Positions 22,250-33,107 of a stretch of DNA of 64,000 bases are shown here, in pieces. The notes beneath the pieces were generated by a model that saw nothing but the letters and a program-made list of their open reading frames with translations, searched no databases and was not told the DNA's origin. The DNA lies in contig SPDT01000004.1 of NCBI GenBank assembly GCA_008477525.1, positions 3,782,001-3,846,000 on the forward strand, given 5' to 3'. A program made the translations under genes and the position numbers. Origin of the DNA: Hypomyces perniciosus (lineage: Eukaryota; Ascomycota; Sordariomycetes; Hypocreales; Hypocreaceae). How positions within the stretch are numbered: position 1 is the stretch's first letter; every line of letters starts with the position of its first letter.

Positions 22250-23155
22250 ATGAGAGAAGTCATCGACCTCACTCAAGATGACGATATCAACGAGACGCCA
22301 GATCTCCAATTCAACCCATCACTGCCCCCTTTTAATCCTCCTACCCTCCTCCCCAACCGGATCACCCCTTCAACAACATCTCTGTCCTCCCAAGACAACC
22401 ACATCCTCCTCCAAAAACGCGCCTGGCTACAAACCAACACAATCGACATATCTCCCGCCGGTCACCGCTCCCCCATTCCCCCAAGCTTCATCCCCTCAAC
22501 GCTCGTCTTCGCTCAAGAAGAGGCCGGTACGGCAGTATGCATTTCACCCTCCGGGTTGATACTCACCTGTGCGCACTGCATCGCTGAATCTCCCTCCGAA
22601 TTAGACTGGTCGAAGTCGCACTGGTTACTCTTTTCCTCTGGACAAGTCGTATCCGCTGTGCCGTTAGCTTGGGACCCAAAACGTGACCTGTCTCTGTTGC
22701 TCATCACCAAAGCTACCACCCCGATATCCTCTTTCCCATACAGCGCAATAGCTTCATCCGCACCCTCTCGCGGAACACTCCTCATCTGTACTGGCCACCC
22801 AGGCTCTGAAGATCTCGAGTCCGCTACGCCCAACACCCCTACCGGCTACGACACGCTTGTTTTCAGCACGGGCACGTTCCGCGGCTTGTCTCCGTCTCAA
22901 GATCCTCAGGATAACGCTGAGATGGGGGCTTTGAAGCACACATGCTGGACGTATTGGGGTCACAGCGGCGCACCGCTCGTGGAGCGTCGGAGAGGCGTGT
23001 TGGTTGGGTTGCATTCAAGTTGGGATGAGAATACGGGGATGAGGAGGGGTGTGCCGTGGGAGGCGGTTGTGATGTTTTTGGAGGAAGTGAGAGGGAGGTT
23101 TGGAGAGGAGAGAGTGCCGGAGGGGTGGGTATGGTTTGTAAGTGATGATGAGTGA
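22250..23155 (+). CDS. Trypsin-like serine peptidase with N-terminal SIM-like motif
   Basis: A 301-residue intronless protein starting at ATG 22250 in the context GCCATG. The trypsin fold is shown by the triad: His109 in LTCAHC, Asp146 in WDPKRDLSLLLI and Ser239 in WGHSGAPLV. The last is a variant of the usual GNSGG. There is no signal peptide, so it should act inside the cell, unlike digestive trypsins. Residues 4-13 read VIDLTQDDDI, a hydrophobic core followed by acids that matches the classical SUMO-interacting motif. Residues 20-80 are Pro/Ser-rich and probably disordered. It lies 294 bp upstream of the NACHT-WD40 gene on the same strand, and intracellular trypsin-like modules are often found with STAND proteins. 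Activity and target are unknown. Confidence 0.82.
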   Translation: MREVIDLTQDDDINETPDLQFNPSLPPFNPPTLLPNRITPSTTSLSSQDNHILLQKRAWLQTNTIDISPAGHRSPIPPSFIPSTLVFAQEEAGTAVCISPSGLILTCAHCIAESPSELDWSKSHWLLFSSGQVVSAVPLAWDPKRDLSLLLITKATTPISSFPYSAIASSAPSRGTLLICTGHPGSEDLESATPNTPTGYDTLVFSTGTFRGLSPSQDPQDNAEMGALKHTCWTYWGHSGAPLVERRRGVLVGLHSSWDENTGMRRGVPWEAVVMFLEEVRGRFGEERVPEGWVWFVSDDE

Positions 23156-23449
23156 GGTTTGAACTGCATGAAGGCAGCAATCCATTCATAGCTTGCGCCG
23201 TCTTTGGCTCATATATGTAAGTATTTGCAACGAGTACAGACATAGTCACCGGCGTGCTACGGGGTAGCATTGCCAGTCCGTGGCAGCCTGAATATGGCTG
23301 CGAGATGGAGGCCCGACTCAGCCTGACCATTGTCCATGGCATATCACCTACCGTTAAACATATCCCGTACAATCATCAAGGACGCCCATCAAAAACGCAC
23401 ATTGCATCAACTCAGCGCTCCCTTGTTGTGCTTTCCCACCATAGCCACG

Positions 23450-26400
23450 ATGAATACATCATTCCGGGGACCAATCTCTGGCAATCATGTCCTCGCAGGC
23501 AATCATGTATCTGCAGGAGGAATCATGAACTTCAACTTCAATCACTCGGATGCTAATTCGACACAAGAAATGAAGACACGACTTGGCGACATTCATCTGG
23601 ACCTCCGCGGTTTTATCGCCCAGCAGAAACAGGCGCGAATGGATGACAAGCTCGCAACATGCTTCCAAGACCTTCGCGTTATCGATCCGCAGGATGACAT
23701 GAATACGATTGAACGGAAGAAGGACACGTTGCTGGAAAGCGCATGCAACTGGATCTTCCACAGAGAAGAGTATGCTGCATTTACCAACTGGGATGAATCC
23801 GATCTCTCTCCATGCCGGCTGCTCTGGATCAGAGGACCTGCTGGCACGGGAAAGACAATGCTTTGATAGGCATTATCCGTGAGCTTGAGAGGCAGCCTTT
23901 TCTGGTGGCCCCAAAACTCTCATACTTCTACCAAGGCACAGGGGACCAGCACCTGGCCAAGGCAACGGCCGCATTGAGGTCTATTCTATGGTTACTGCTC
24001 TTCCAGCAACCACATCTCCGTCACTATTTACTGTCGAAGTATGAGAAGGCGGGTGCCTCTCTTTTCAGTGACCGGAATGCATTTGAAGCTCTCTCCTGCG
24101 TACTCAAGGATATGCTGCAAGATCCTCAATTATCTCCGACATGCTTCATCATTGATGCCCTTGATGAGTGTAACCAGGGCCTGGCTGAACTTATCGAGCT
24201 TATTTCTACAACTCTTACTCTCTCAAACAAAGTGAGGTGGCTGGTCCCCAGTCGTCCACACGTCAAACTCGAGAATTCAGACACCAAACGATGCCTAGTT
24301 CATCTGGATCCTCAGGTTCTAAAAGATCCCGTCAACTATTACATCGATCACAAAATTTCCGCTCTAAAGGACAAGGCCGGTTATGATGAAGATGTGTTGG
24401 CGGAGCTTTCGGACACCATCCGCCAGAGAGCTAATAACACATTCCTTTGGGTGGCTCTCGTCTTTAAAAGGCTGGAGTCTGTTGAAGGGTGGTACGCCAC
24501 CGAGGTTGTTAACGAGATTCCTCCTGACTTAAGCGATCTCTACGGCCATATGATGACCATAATTGAGAGTGGGCGAATGAGGGATCCGAAATACTGCAAG
24601 AATGTTCTGGAAGCCGCTCTTCTTGCATATCGGCCACTCTCTCTCGCAGAGCTAGCCGTGCTCACTGGATTGCCTCACAGGATGGACCGCAGGTGATCGT
24701 CGACAACTGCGGTTCGTTTCTAGCAGTCAGTGGAGGAACGGTCTATCTAATTCACCAGTCAGCCAAGGACTACCTGAACACGAATTACAACTCGAAGCTT
24801 CAGCCGGGTGGTGTTGCCCAAGGGCATGGGGACATCCACAAGCGGTCAATCGAGGCTATGTCAAAAACACTGCGGAAAAACATCCATGCCCTTCCAGACT
24901 TCGGGCCCAAACCAAGAGATATGCAGATGCCTGACCCAGACCCGTTGGCTCCGATGCGATACTCCTGTCTTTTCTGGGTCGACCACCTCTGCGACGCGCA
25001 GGGTGGAACCTCCGGGCCCAGGAACGAACTGGAAAATTACGAGACCGTATGGCCCTTTTTGAAGGACCATTTTCTCCACTGGATAGAGAGTCTGTCCCTC
25101 CTGAAAAGCCTTCCAGACGGCTTACGTTCGATAAGGAAAATTCAGCATGAGGTATGTATTTGAGGGCTGTGATCGTATACAAATTCTAACCGCAGTCAGT
25201 TACAATCCTACATGAGCCTTCAGCTTGCTAGATTCCTTGATGATGCAGAAAAGTTCATGATTCGTAACGGTTCGATCATAGACCGGGCGCCCTTGCAGAC
25301 TTACGACTCGGCGCTCGTGTTTAGTCCAATATCGAGCGAGGTAGCACAGCATCAATGGGGCCAGAAACTTTCATTTATCAAAGATGCTCAGGGCATTAGG
25401 GACCGTGATGTGTGCTTACAGACACTTGAGGGTCACGAAAATGCAGTTACCGCTGTCGGATTCTCTCCAGACGGCAAGACACTGGCGTCAGCATCTGGCG
25501 AGATGATACGATTATGGGATGCTGCAACAGGCACACACCGAACGCTTGAAGGCCATAGAGGTCGGGTTAATGCTATCACGTTCTCACCAGACGGCAAGAC
25601 ATTAGCATCGGCATCAGCCGATCGAACAATACGGCGATGGGATACTTCAATGAGTTCGTATCAGCAAACGCTTAATGGCTTTCGTCATTCGGTCATAGCT
25701 ATGGCATTGTCGCCTGATGGCAAGACGCTAGCGTCCTCATCCGACGACCATACAATACGATTATGGGATACTGCAACAGGTATACACCAGCAGACGCTCA
25801 AGGGCTATAGAGACCGGATTTATTATATCACGTTCTCGCCAGATGGCAAGACGCTGGCGTCAGCATCCGACCGCGTAATACGATTATGGGATGTTGCAAC
25901 AGGTGCACACCAGCGAACACTCGAGGACCATGAGTATGGAGTCATGGCTATCGCATTCTCACCAGACAGCAAGACGATAGTATCGGTATGGAATGTCGTG
26001 CGTCTATGGGATGTTGCAACAGGTGTACTCCTGCGGACACTCGAGGGCTATTGGATTTCGGCTGGGTCCATTGCATTCTCGCTAGATGGCAAGATGCTAG
26101 CGATAGGATCAAACAATGGTATTATAAAGCTATGTGATACAACGGGTGCACAGGTCTGGCAGCAGAAGACCCTCAAGGACCATACCCCTTATATTAGGGC
26201 TGTCGCGTTTCTCGCCAGATGGCAAGATGCTAGCATCAGTCCTCGATGGGGTAATACAGATGTGGGATACTGCAACTGGTGCAAACCGGCAGACGGTCCA
26301 AGGCCATTATGATCCGATTACAGCTATGTTCTTCTCAACGGACGGTCGATTTCTCAATACAAACCTTGGGAGCATAGACATCTCCTCTCAATCGGATACA

Positions 26401-26580
26401 GCCTATAAGCCCTCAGACCAGTGTTTGTTTATCGAGGACGAGTGGATAGTTAGAGATGGAAAGAATCTGCTATGGATTCCTAAAGACTATAGGACCAAAA
26501 CCATGATCGTCTATGGCGATACAGTTGTGTTAGGACATACGACAGGGGTAACCTTCTTGCACTTCAGATTCCAGGATTAA
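23450..26580 (+). pseudogene. NACHT-WD40 STAND (NLR-like) gene with three frameshifts
   Basis: Signal-transduction ATPase of the kind used in fungal self/non-self recognition. From ATG 23450 a short Gly/Asn-rich N-terminus leads to NACHT: Walker A GPAGTGKTML near 23830-23860 and Walker B FIIDALDEC near 24145-24171. Winged-helix-like sequence follows, ending in VYLIHQSAKDYL. A 48-bp intron (25152-25199, GTATGT...GTCAG) joins the helical part to seven WD40 repeats plus a partial eighth (about 25420-26340). The frame breaks at about 23863 and 24690 (each one base short) and at about 26208-26211 (one extra T in GCGTTTCTC). Each break restores family-like sequence in the next frame. Either the gene is inactive or the assembly has homopolymer errors. 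No effector domain of a known family precedes NACHT. Confidence 0.85.
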
Positions 26581-27056
26581 TAGGAGCGTTGGATGAAGAC
26601 AAATCTTGGAAAAAGTCTGCCAGCTCGCGATTATCCAAAGCAACTAGACTGTCATGCACATACGACCATATCCATTGGAATATACGGGATCCGTCAAGCT
26701 CTTATTCTGGGGTTGTAGGGCCTCCAGATGTGGAGGTGTGTACCTCGAGAAATGGAGGTTATGGTGTCCGTTTTTGGAGGACAAGCAACCGAGGATTGGT
26801 GTGGCAGGATTACGGTTTTGTGCCGTATCTTACGTACCTAGACAGGCACCTGATGGAACGGAAAGCTCCCCTGAGTGTTTGCATACAGCCTTAGCTGATC
26901 GCCGGCCTGAATAACTAGGAGCCAGATGGCTGCGCAACATGCGTTAAGGTTGTGTTAGTGTTAGGATTTGCTGTTAGCGACGCTATACCTACGGCTACCC
27001 GCATCAGTGATTTTGATTTTGCAATCCTTTCATTTTCTACAGACAATCCCCTAGCC

Positions 27057-28025
27057 ATGCCTTCGGTTCCAGGAAAGCATACCGGGATTCTGCGCGAGGA
27101 GAATATTGCTCTGAGACAAATCCTGGGGTATCGCCTTGAGACCCTCCAACCCTTCTCGCCGTATAGCCTGCCCCCAATTGGCCAGTACCTGCCAGGAACT
27201 TCCATAAAAGATGTTTTATTCGTCTCCGTTGATATTGATACAGGAGGGGGCTATGAAGTCATTTCGCCAGGACAGAGTTTCCACATTGGCATCTCAATTT
27301 TTGACACTCGGTGCCTCATAAAGCAGCTGGAGGATCCTCGCGACGCCATCAAGTCTTACCAATTTATTAACAGAGGAGACACAAGGCCATGCAAGTGGGC
27401 TGCCAAGTCCTTTCTTTTTGGAGAGACGGAGTTGATACAACTCCCTGATCTTTCAACGAGATTTTCTATGCTTACCCAGGGCCGCGATTACGTTATAGTA
27501 GGGCACGGAATGGGCGAAGATATTAAATTCTTTAATCATATTGATTCGGAGATCGCCAGCCGAGCTTGTTATATCTTGGATACAGTCAAGGCTGCACAGT
27601 ACCCTCTACAGCTATACTATCGGTATAGCATGGAGAAGCTTCTCGAGGAGTTTAATATCCTCTACGCGAAACTCCACGCCGCCGGAAATGACGCTCATTT
27701 CGCCCTTAGGGCTCTGCTGATGATTGCCGTCCGTGATGGTCGAATGGCACCTGAGACTACCACGGCTGTTGATGAAGAGCTGTTCCGTGCCCTCGACGCA
27801 ATTGCACATGCCCCGTGTGCCCTCCCGACTTGGACTGAGGAGCCATCAGCGGCTTCACATCATCCACCAAAAGCCAAGACCAAGTTAGGTGTAAAGGCAA
27901 AGGGCCGGCTACGGGCAGCAAGAAAGGCCGCCAGACGGATACTCCGGGAGTTGCCTTATGCTGGTGAATTGGACGGACAAGATGGCGAAGATGAGAGGGA
28001 GATGCCTGGGCTCCTGCCATTATGA
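27057..28025 (+). CDS. Gfd2/YDR514C-like DEDDh-family nuclease domain protein
   Basis: A 322-residue frame from ATG 27057 (the upstream extension begins only with GTG). It resembles the RNase H-fold exonuclease-like domain of Gfd2/YDR514C proteins. Exo I is VSVDIDT, with D-x-D in place of the usual D-x-E. A FHIGISIFDTR strand follows. Exo II is HGMGEDIKFF. Exo III is HAAGNDAHFALRAL, giving the H-x4-D of the DEDDh group. The C-terminal 50 residues are Lys/Arg-rich then acidic. There is no signal peptide. It follows the NACHT-WD40 gene on the same strand. Nuclease activity is inference, and the altered Exo I residue might reduce it. Family assignment is moderately confident. Confidence 0.68.
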   Translation: MPSVPGKHTGILREENIALRQILGYRLETLQPFSPYSLPPIGQYLPGTSIKDVLFVSVDIDTGGGYEVISPGQSFHIGISIFDTRCLIKQLEDPRDAIKSYQFINRGDTRPCKWAAKSFLFGETELIQLPDLSTRFSMLTQGRDYVIVGHGMGEDIKFFNHIDSEIASRACYILDTVKAAQYPLQLYYRYSMEKLLEEFNILYAKLHAAGNDAHFALRALLMIAVRDGRMAPETTTAVDEELFRALDAIAHAPCALPTWTEEPSAASHHPPKAKTKLGVKAKGRLRAARKAARRILRELPYAGELDGQDGEDEREMPGLLPL

Positions 28026-29546
28026 CTTGTTCTTTTCCGAAATGCGCACCTAGCTGTTCCTCATTCATGTTTGGGTAACGCTATCTGTTTGCCCAAGTCT
28101 GTGCGGGGCGTTTGAAATACGGTCCAGGTTGTCCGCCTGCATCGTATTTAGAGATGATGCTCAACATCTCCGCTGCTATGGCTTGTGCCTCAGAACGTAC
28201 AGTGTTTTGTCGATAGGCCAAGGGACCAATCTGCAAGCCCGTCGGCTAACTACATTATCAAACCAATTCGAGTTGAGATCCTAAATTGCATCCTCGACTT
28301 GAGCCGATGGTCCAATCACCATTTTAGCGGAGCTGTCTTATGAAATCGGCCGTCAACTCGGGCTGGGTTCTAGAGATTCTAGGTCCTGGTCAGTGGATAA
28401 ACCTTACGACACCTGCGTCTGTGGCTATATTGTATGTAAGATATATATGGATGCCTTTAGCGTAGTGCAAGTTATCGCCTTCAAGCAATCAGATCATATA
28501 GATTAACAAATACAAGCTCAATGTAGTGCAAGTCTATTAGCCCTTGCCCACCTAGGTAGATATTGAAACGAGAATCAATGCAAATAGGTATTATAACCTA
28601 GACAAATAAAGGTTACGCAACATAGGATAATTGTGCAGTTAATGCTCGTATATACAACCATATCTGCTCGAAAATACCTTCTGATTTTTAAAGTGGCGTG
28701 CCATATCTTGACAACCTAGACTCACAGGGAGGTATTATAGTGAACGCATCTGTCCTAGGTTATAACGCCTCGAGGTGACTAAATTCCCAACTTCAATCGA
28801 GATTTCCGTTGTCACGTCTACTTCAATAGTCCGGAATGCCCGTCCGGCATCTTGTAGCCCAGGGGTTAACGGTTATACTGACTCAATATCTACCTGAGAC
28901 ACTAAGAAGGTCAATGGGTGGAGATATGAGCAGCAAGTATACTCCGTATTCATGCGTGGAAAAGAGCACGTTTGTCAGTTTTCTAACCGAAGCATTCTCA
29001 AGGAGCACTGCCCAAGGATGGGTTTGCTGTCACTGTTTCCATGTGATAGATCATTTCATTGCAACAGCACAAGGACAATTCCGCGCATTTTTGCCGGTCT
29101 CATTTTTACCGCGGCCCGCATTAGCTAGATCTAGACCAGAGTCTTTTTTTGGGTGCTTCTCTCCATACGGACAGTTGTACTAATAATAGTAAAAATGATC
29201 AAGGGTATGCATATGTTCCAAACAACGCCGAGACTCCAGGCCCCACTGAACTTGTGAGTGTTGGTTGTGTATTCTGTTTCTTTTTTTATTACAACGAAAT
29301 TGGACCCCATTCTTGTGCGTTACCTTCCTGGTTGTGCCTGACGCGCATATGCATGTTCTTCTACGGAGTAGCCTTGCCTGAAAACTGCGGCCGTGCAATT
29401 GAGATTTTGTGGGTGGTGTTGTTGCACAAGTGAGGCGATGCATTTCAAGGATCTTTGGCTTTAAATTCGTTATCTTGCTCTTGGTTCACCCGCGTCCCAT
29501 AAAATAGCTTTCCCCGGAAACAACTGTTTTCGTGGCCTAATTCAAG
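28026..29546. other. Intergenic, no gene recognised
   Basis: Short open frames at 28836-29183 and 29149-29433 have no domain or splice support. TACTCCGTA-type motifs occur near 28941 and 29361. The last 100 bp would be the promoter and leader of the membrane glycoprotein. Confidence 0.45.
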
Positions 29547-31575
29547 ATGTTATGGCAATCAGCTCTCTTCCTCACTTGGCTCTGCAGTTTGTTTCCCCAT
29601 GTCCACTCGTCTGATCTCGTCGTGAAAAATCTACCTGGCAGAACGTCAGCCGAGACCATCCAAGAAATTCGCAGACGCCTTTCCGATAGAGTGAAGAGGT
29701 CCGACACAAATGTCCTATTCGACAACTCAAAATCTTTTGCTCTTGGCTTTGATAACAAAAAGCTATTTGAGTAGTACGTTTTCTACTACGGTTCTTGTTA
29801 CCGGTATTTGAATTAGAGCCACCGTTCCTAATAAATTATTAGCCAGTTAGAGAATGAAGCGCCTGGTGGAAATGTAACAATATCTTCCAGTATTGACATT
29901 ACATGCACCAAGTGCTATATCAGAGGCGAGGCCAGAGCGAAGCTCACCGCGAACGGATCATTCAACGTGAGCCAGGCAGTTGAAGGTGCTAAAAACGGCT
30001 TCGAGAACACATGGGACGAAATTACAGCCTACGCTGAAAACGTTACCGACCAGTTTTTTGAGAGCATTTTTGACTCCCATATCACTGAGATTATTCAGGA
30101 TATTAAACAGCTACCCCCTCCGGATATTGATTTCAATGTCCAACTAGATTTTCCAGAGTATAATCTGGAGGTTGACTTGAAAGACTTGGAATTATATGTG
30201 GAGCTCAGTACTGTTCTCTCAGCCGGACTGACATATACCTTCACCATCTTTAAATCGGAAACATTTTACGGCATCGAAATTGGCGACGATTTACTCTTGG
30301 GTGCTGTGTTCTCAATTGATCTTATCCTCAGTGTAGACAGCCAGATTGAGATCAGCAATGGGTTCCACATTATTTTTGATGATGTGTGGACAAGAATTGT
30401 ATTGTTCGGGAAAGAAGCGTCAGAAGTAAGCTTGTGAGTTGCAAACCGTTTGTAAGAAACATAATGGCTCCATCGTTAATATGACTGCAGCCATGGCAGC
30501 AAGTTCGAGTTTCTTCCAGTGACGATACGAAGCGGAGACACCATCTTGAAGGCAATTCTGCGCCTCGAGCTTCGTATTGGTTTCTCCTTCACTGTATTTG
30601 CGGGCTCCCTTCACCTCCCCAAGACAAACTCGAGCTTAAATGCTCTGAATATTGGTGCAGGAGTTGAAGCACGTGTCTACACAAATATCGCCGAATTCGA
30701 CACCAACATCACTCTGGGCGATGTCAACTTGGGAAAGAGGGACGAACACTGCGCATTGCATATGACTCAAGGTTATAAATTTGCTATTGGGGCTGCCGCA
30801 GGTGCGTCACTTGAGCTATTTGGCAATACCTGGGGTCCTACACCAGAGACTGAGATCCCTATTTTCTATACTGCTTTGGCAGAAGCGTGTGCGGTGACTG
30901 GTGCGGTTGTTGCAGCGGCGGCCGTGCCGTCATCTCAGACGCCTGTTCCTGTTGGAGGGGAGGGGACTTTGTTGACGATAAGCACAATTACGAAAGTGAC
31001 GTACACGGCAACAGTTTGCAGTTTATCCAGTATGATTAACTGCCCAGCTTCTCTGCAGAGGGTGACAATGAATGTCGCTACAAGAACACTCACCACGAGT
31101 GTTGCGTCTGGCTCCGCTGTTGTTTGGTCTACAGACGGTGCCTCCAACTTTGATACCATTGACTTCCAAAGCAATGCCATAACAATGATGGCCTCTTCCG
31201 GGAAGCCAAAGTCATACGTACCTCCTTCATCGCTGTCATCACCATCATCCCCACCACCGACATATTCTACAGAGAGTGTGCTGAATAAGGAAGCTGGAGG
31301 AGTGAGCAATAAGGTGATTATTGGTGTCAGTGTTGGCCTTGGTGTGCCAGCTCTGCTTGCAAGTGTTGGAGGATTTATGTAGGTTTTCTCCCAGTCCTTT
31401 CACCTACACCGTACATTTTGCGTCTTAAAGCTAACATGGGAGACGTAGCTTTTACTTGACACAAAAACGCAAGGTTCCACCATCCTCGACATCACCAGCA
31501 CCTATAAACAGCGTGGACATCAAGAACCAACCCATAACGGCTAATTACACACCGGTCAATACTGAGGATGATTGA
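29547..31575 (+). CDS. Secreted-type type I membrane glycoprotein, function unknown
   Basis: Four exons (29547-29773, 29843-30433, 30491-31378, 31449-31575) give 610 residues, with donors GTACGT, GTGAGT and GTAGGT keeping frame. A signal peptide covers about residues 1-21 (MLWQSALFLTWLCSLFPHVH). A long ectodomain with many Asn-glycosylation sequons follows, with a CTKC pair near its start (DITCTKCYIRG) and beta-rich repeated hydrophobic/acidic strands (VDLKDLELYVEL). A Ser/Pro/Thr-rich stalk (PPSSLSSPSSPPPT) precedes one transmembrane helix (KVIIGVSVGLGVPALLASVG) that crosses intron 3. The short cytoplasmic tail begins TQKRK. It resembles uncharacterised large fungal extracellular proteins. 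A cell-surface or wall role is inferred. Confidence 0.8.
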
Positions 31576-31960
31576 TGAAATCCACATCTTTCTTTCTGCT
31601 TTCCTTTTCACTAGCAATATGCAGTTGTCATCTTATAGACGTGATGGATGTCTTGAGTCTGTATCATTGTCATAGGAATTCTCTTGCATACTTTATTCAG
31701 ATCGCACCAGTTCTTGACCAGGGCTATGGTGACTGGTCTGAGGTTCTTCATGGTCATACTATGGACCACAGTCCTCGTCATATCATATCAACAATTTCCA
31801 ATCCCAGCTTTATTCACATTGACCATATCTTGGTACGTATCGATGAGTTTAATTGTGGGGTTCATGAGGAAATATAGCTTGAATCGTAAAGATCATCCCA
31901 TATTAGTCCCGAACTTCGCTCGTAGGGCGACACCATTTCAGGGCCAAAGGACCCCCAGCT

Positions 31961-32640
31961 TTACATATCTCTCATATTAGGTTTCACCATCACAACATGC
32001 CATTTGTAAAAGAGATTCTCTGGGCCGTACTTGCGCTTGAGCTCGCGCAGTCTTTCGACGTGACCACCGAAAGCGTCTTCGGGTGACAAGGTCTCGCGTT
32101 CCAGGTCAACATAAAGCGGAGCGGGATTGCCCGGGGCTCGCTTGCCGTGGTAGGCGCAAGTGGTGATGGCATAATTAGATAACTCGCGCTTGAAGACACG
32201 AACTTCGGCACCATGAGATGCATCGTTGTACCTGAACGCCATCATGACCAGATAGTGCTCGCCGCAGTTGGCGAACGCGGTTGCATCATGCGAAGCGGCT
32301 TGAATGGCCCGTCGTTGGAAAGAACTAGAAGATGAGGACTTATGTGTTTCATACCGCTGTGAGAGGTGATGAAGTCAAGGAACTGTTGCCCGACCTATGC
32401 AATGATATCGGCGTTGAGCGGCATCAATGCGTCGCAGGAGCCCATCAGCTTGCGTCCCGGCCCTTTGGATCTTGAGCCGAGGAGCGTGTTGGTCGTTGCA
32501 GATGGCATCATCCCAGTAAGGCTGAGCGCCAGAAAGGGTGCGAAGAATCGCTCTCTGCCCCTGTCGTCGGACACTGCCCAGACATCGGCGTCCAAAAGTG
32601 ATACAGCTACTTCGTACATGCCGCAAATATCTTGCACTTA
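31961..32640 (-). pseudogene. Berberine-bridge-type FAD oxidase, C-terminal remnant
   Basis: On the minus strand the last about 90 residues before the stop at 31961-31979 match the C-terminal region of FAD-linked BBE-type oxidases: ITTCAYHGKR, PLYVDLERE and then GGHVERLRELKRKYGPENLF. A second stretch of plausible coding sequence at 32637-32395 (RERFFAPFLA, SCDALMPLNADIIA) is in another frame and ends at a TAG that interrupts it before VGQQFLDFI. A frame change of uncertain position follows at about 32330. The N-terminal FAD-binding half (with the covalent-flavin His and Cys) is not found before the ABC transporter gene begins. It is a 5'-truncated, disrupted gene lying tail-out beside the transporter. 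Confidence 0.68.
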
Positions 32641-33107
32641 ATAAGCTCCGATTCGCTCCCTGGGGATCTACGGTGCATCAAGTCCTCCACCAGTGAGCTT
32701 CTCGAAATCCTCCGAGACAATGCATGTAGTGACATGCCACTGTTGTGGCCGGTATTGGTCCACATCACTCGATGCGGATCCCCGAGCCGTCATTATAGGA
32801 GTCGGGCACCATGAGCCGGGGATATCGAAGGTCGGCGACTGATTTAGCTGTCACAGAATAGGTATCTATTTGTTCCGTGGATGGTTTTGAGAGGCGGAAG
32901 CTCTCTCCTTCAAATGAGCATTCTGGCAGGGATCCATAAATATAATCCAATCTTAATTCTTGTACAAAGGAGGCTTGTCTGTCTCTGCATTCTCTGTAGA
33001 TGTACCACCCAACCTCGCTGCCCAACGCCCAACGCCCAACAATATACAAAAGCATTTGCCTGCAGCAAAAAGATAATCGGAAGGTTTCACAAAACAGTCC
33101 GTCGCTA

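Noticed and set aside
26589..26914. Two overlapping frames just after the NACHT-WD40 gene
   Set aside because: No recognisable domain; possibly decayed tail sequence, not supportable as a gene.
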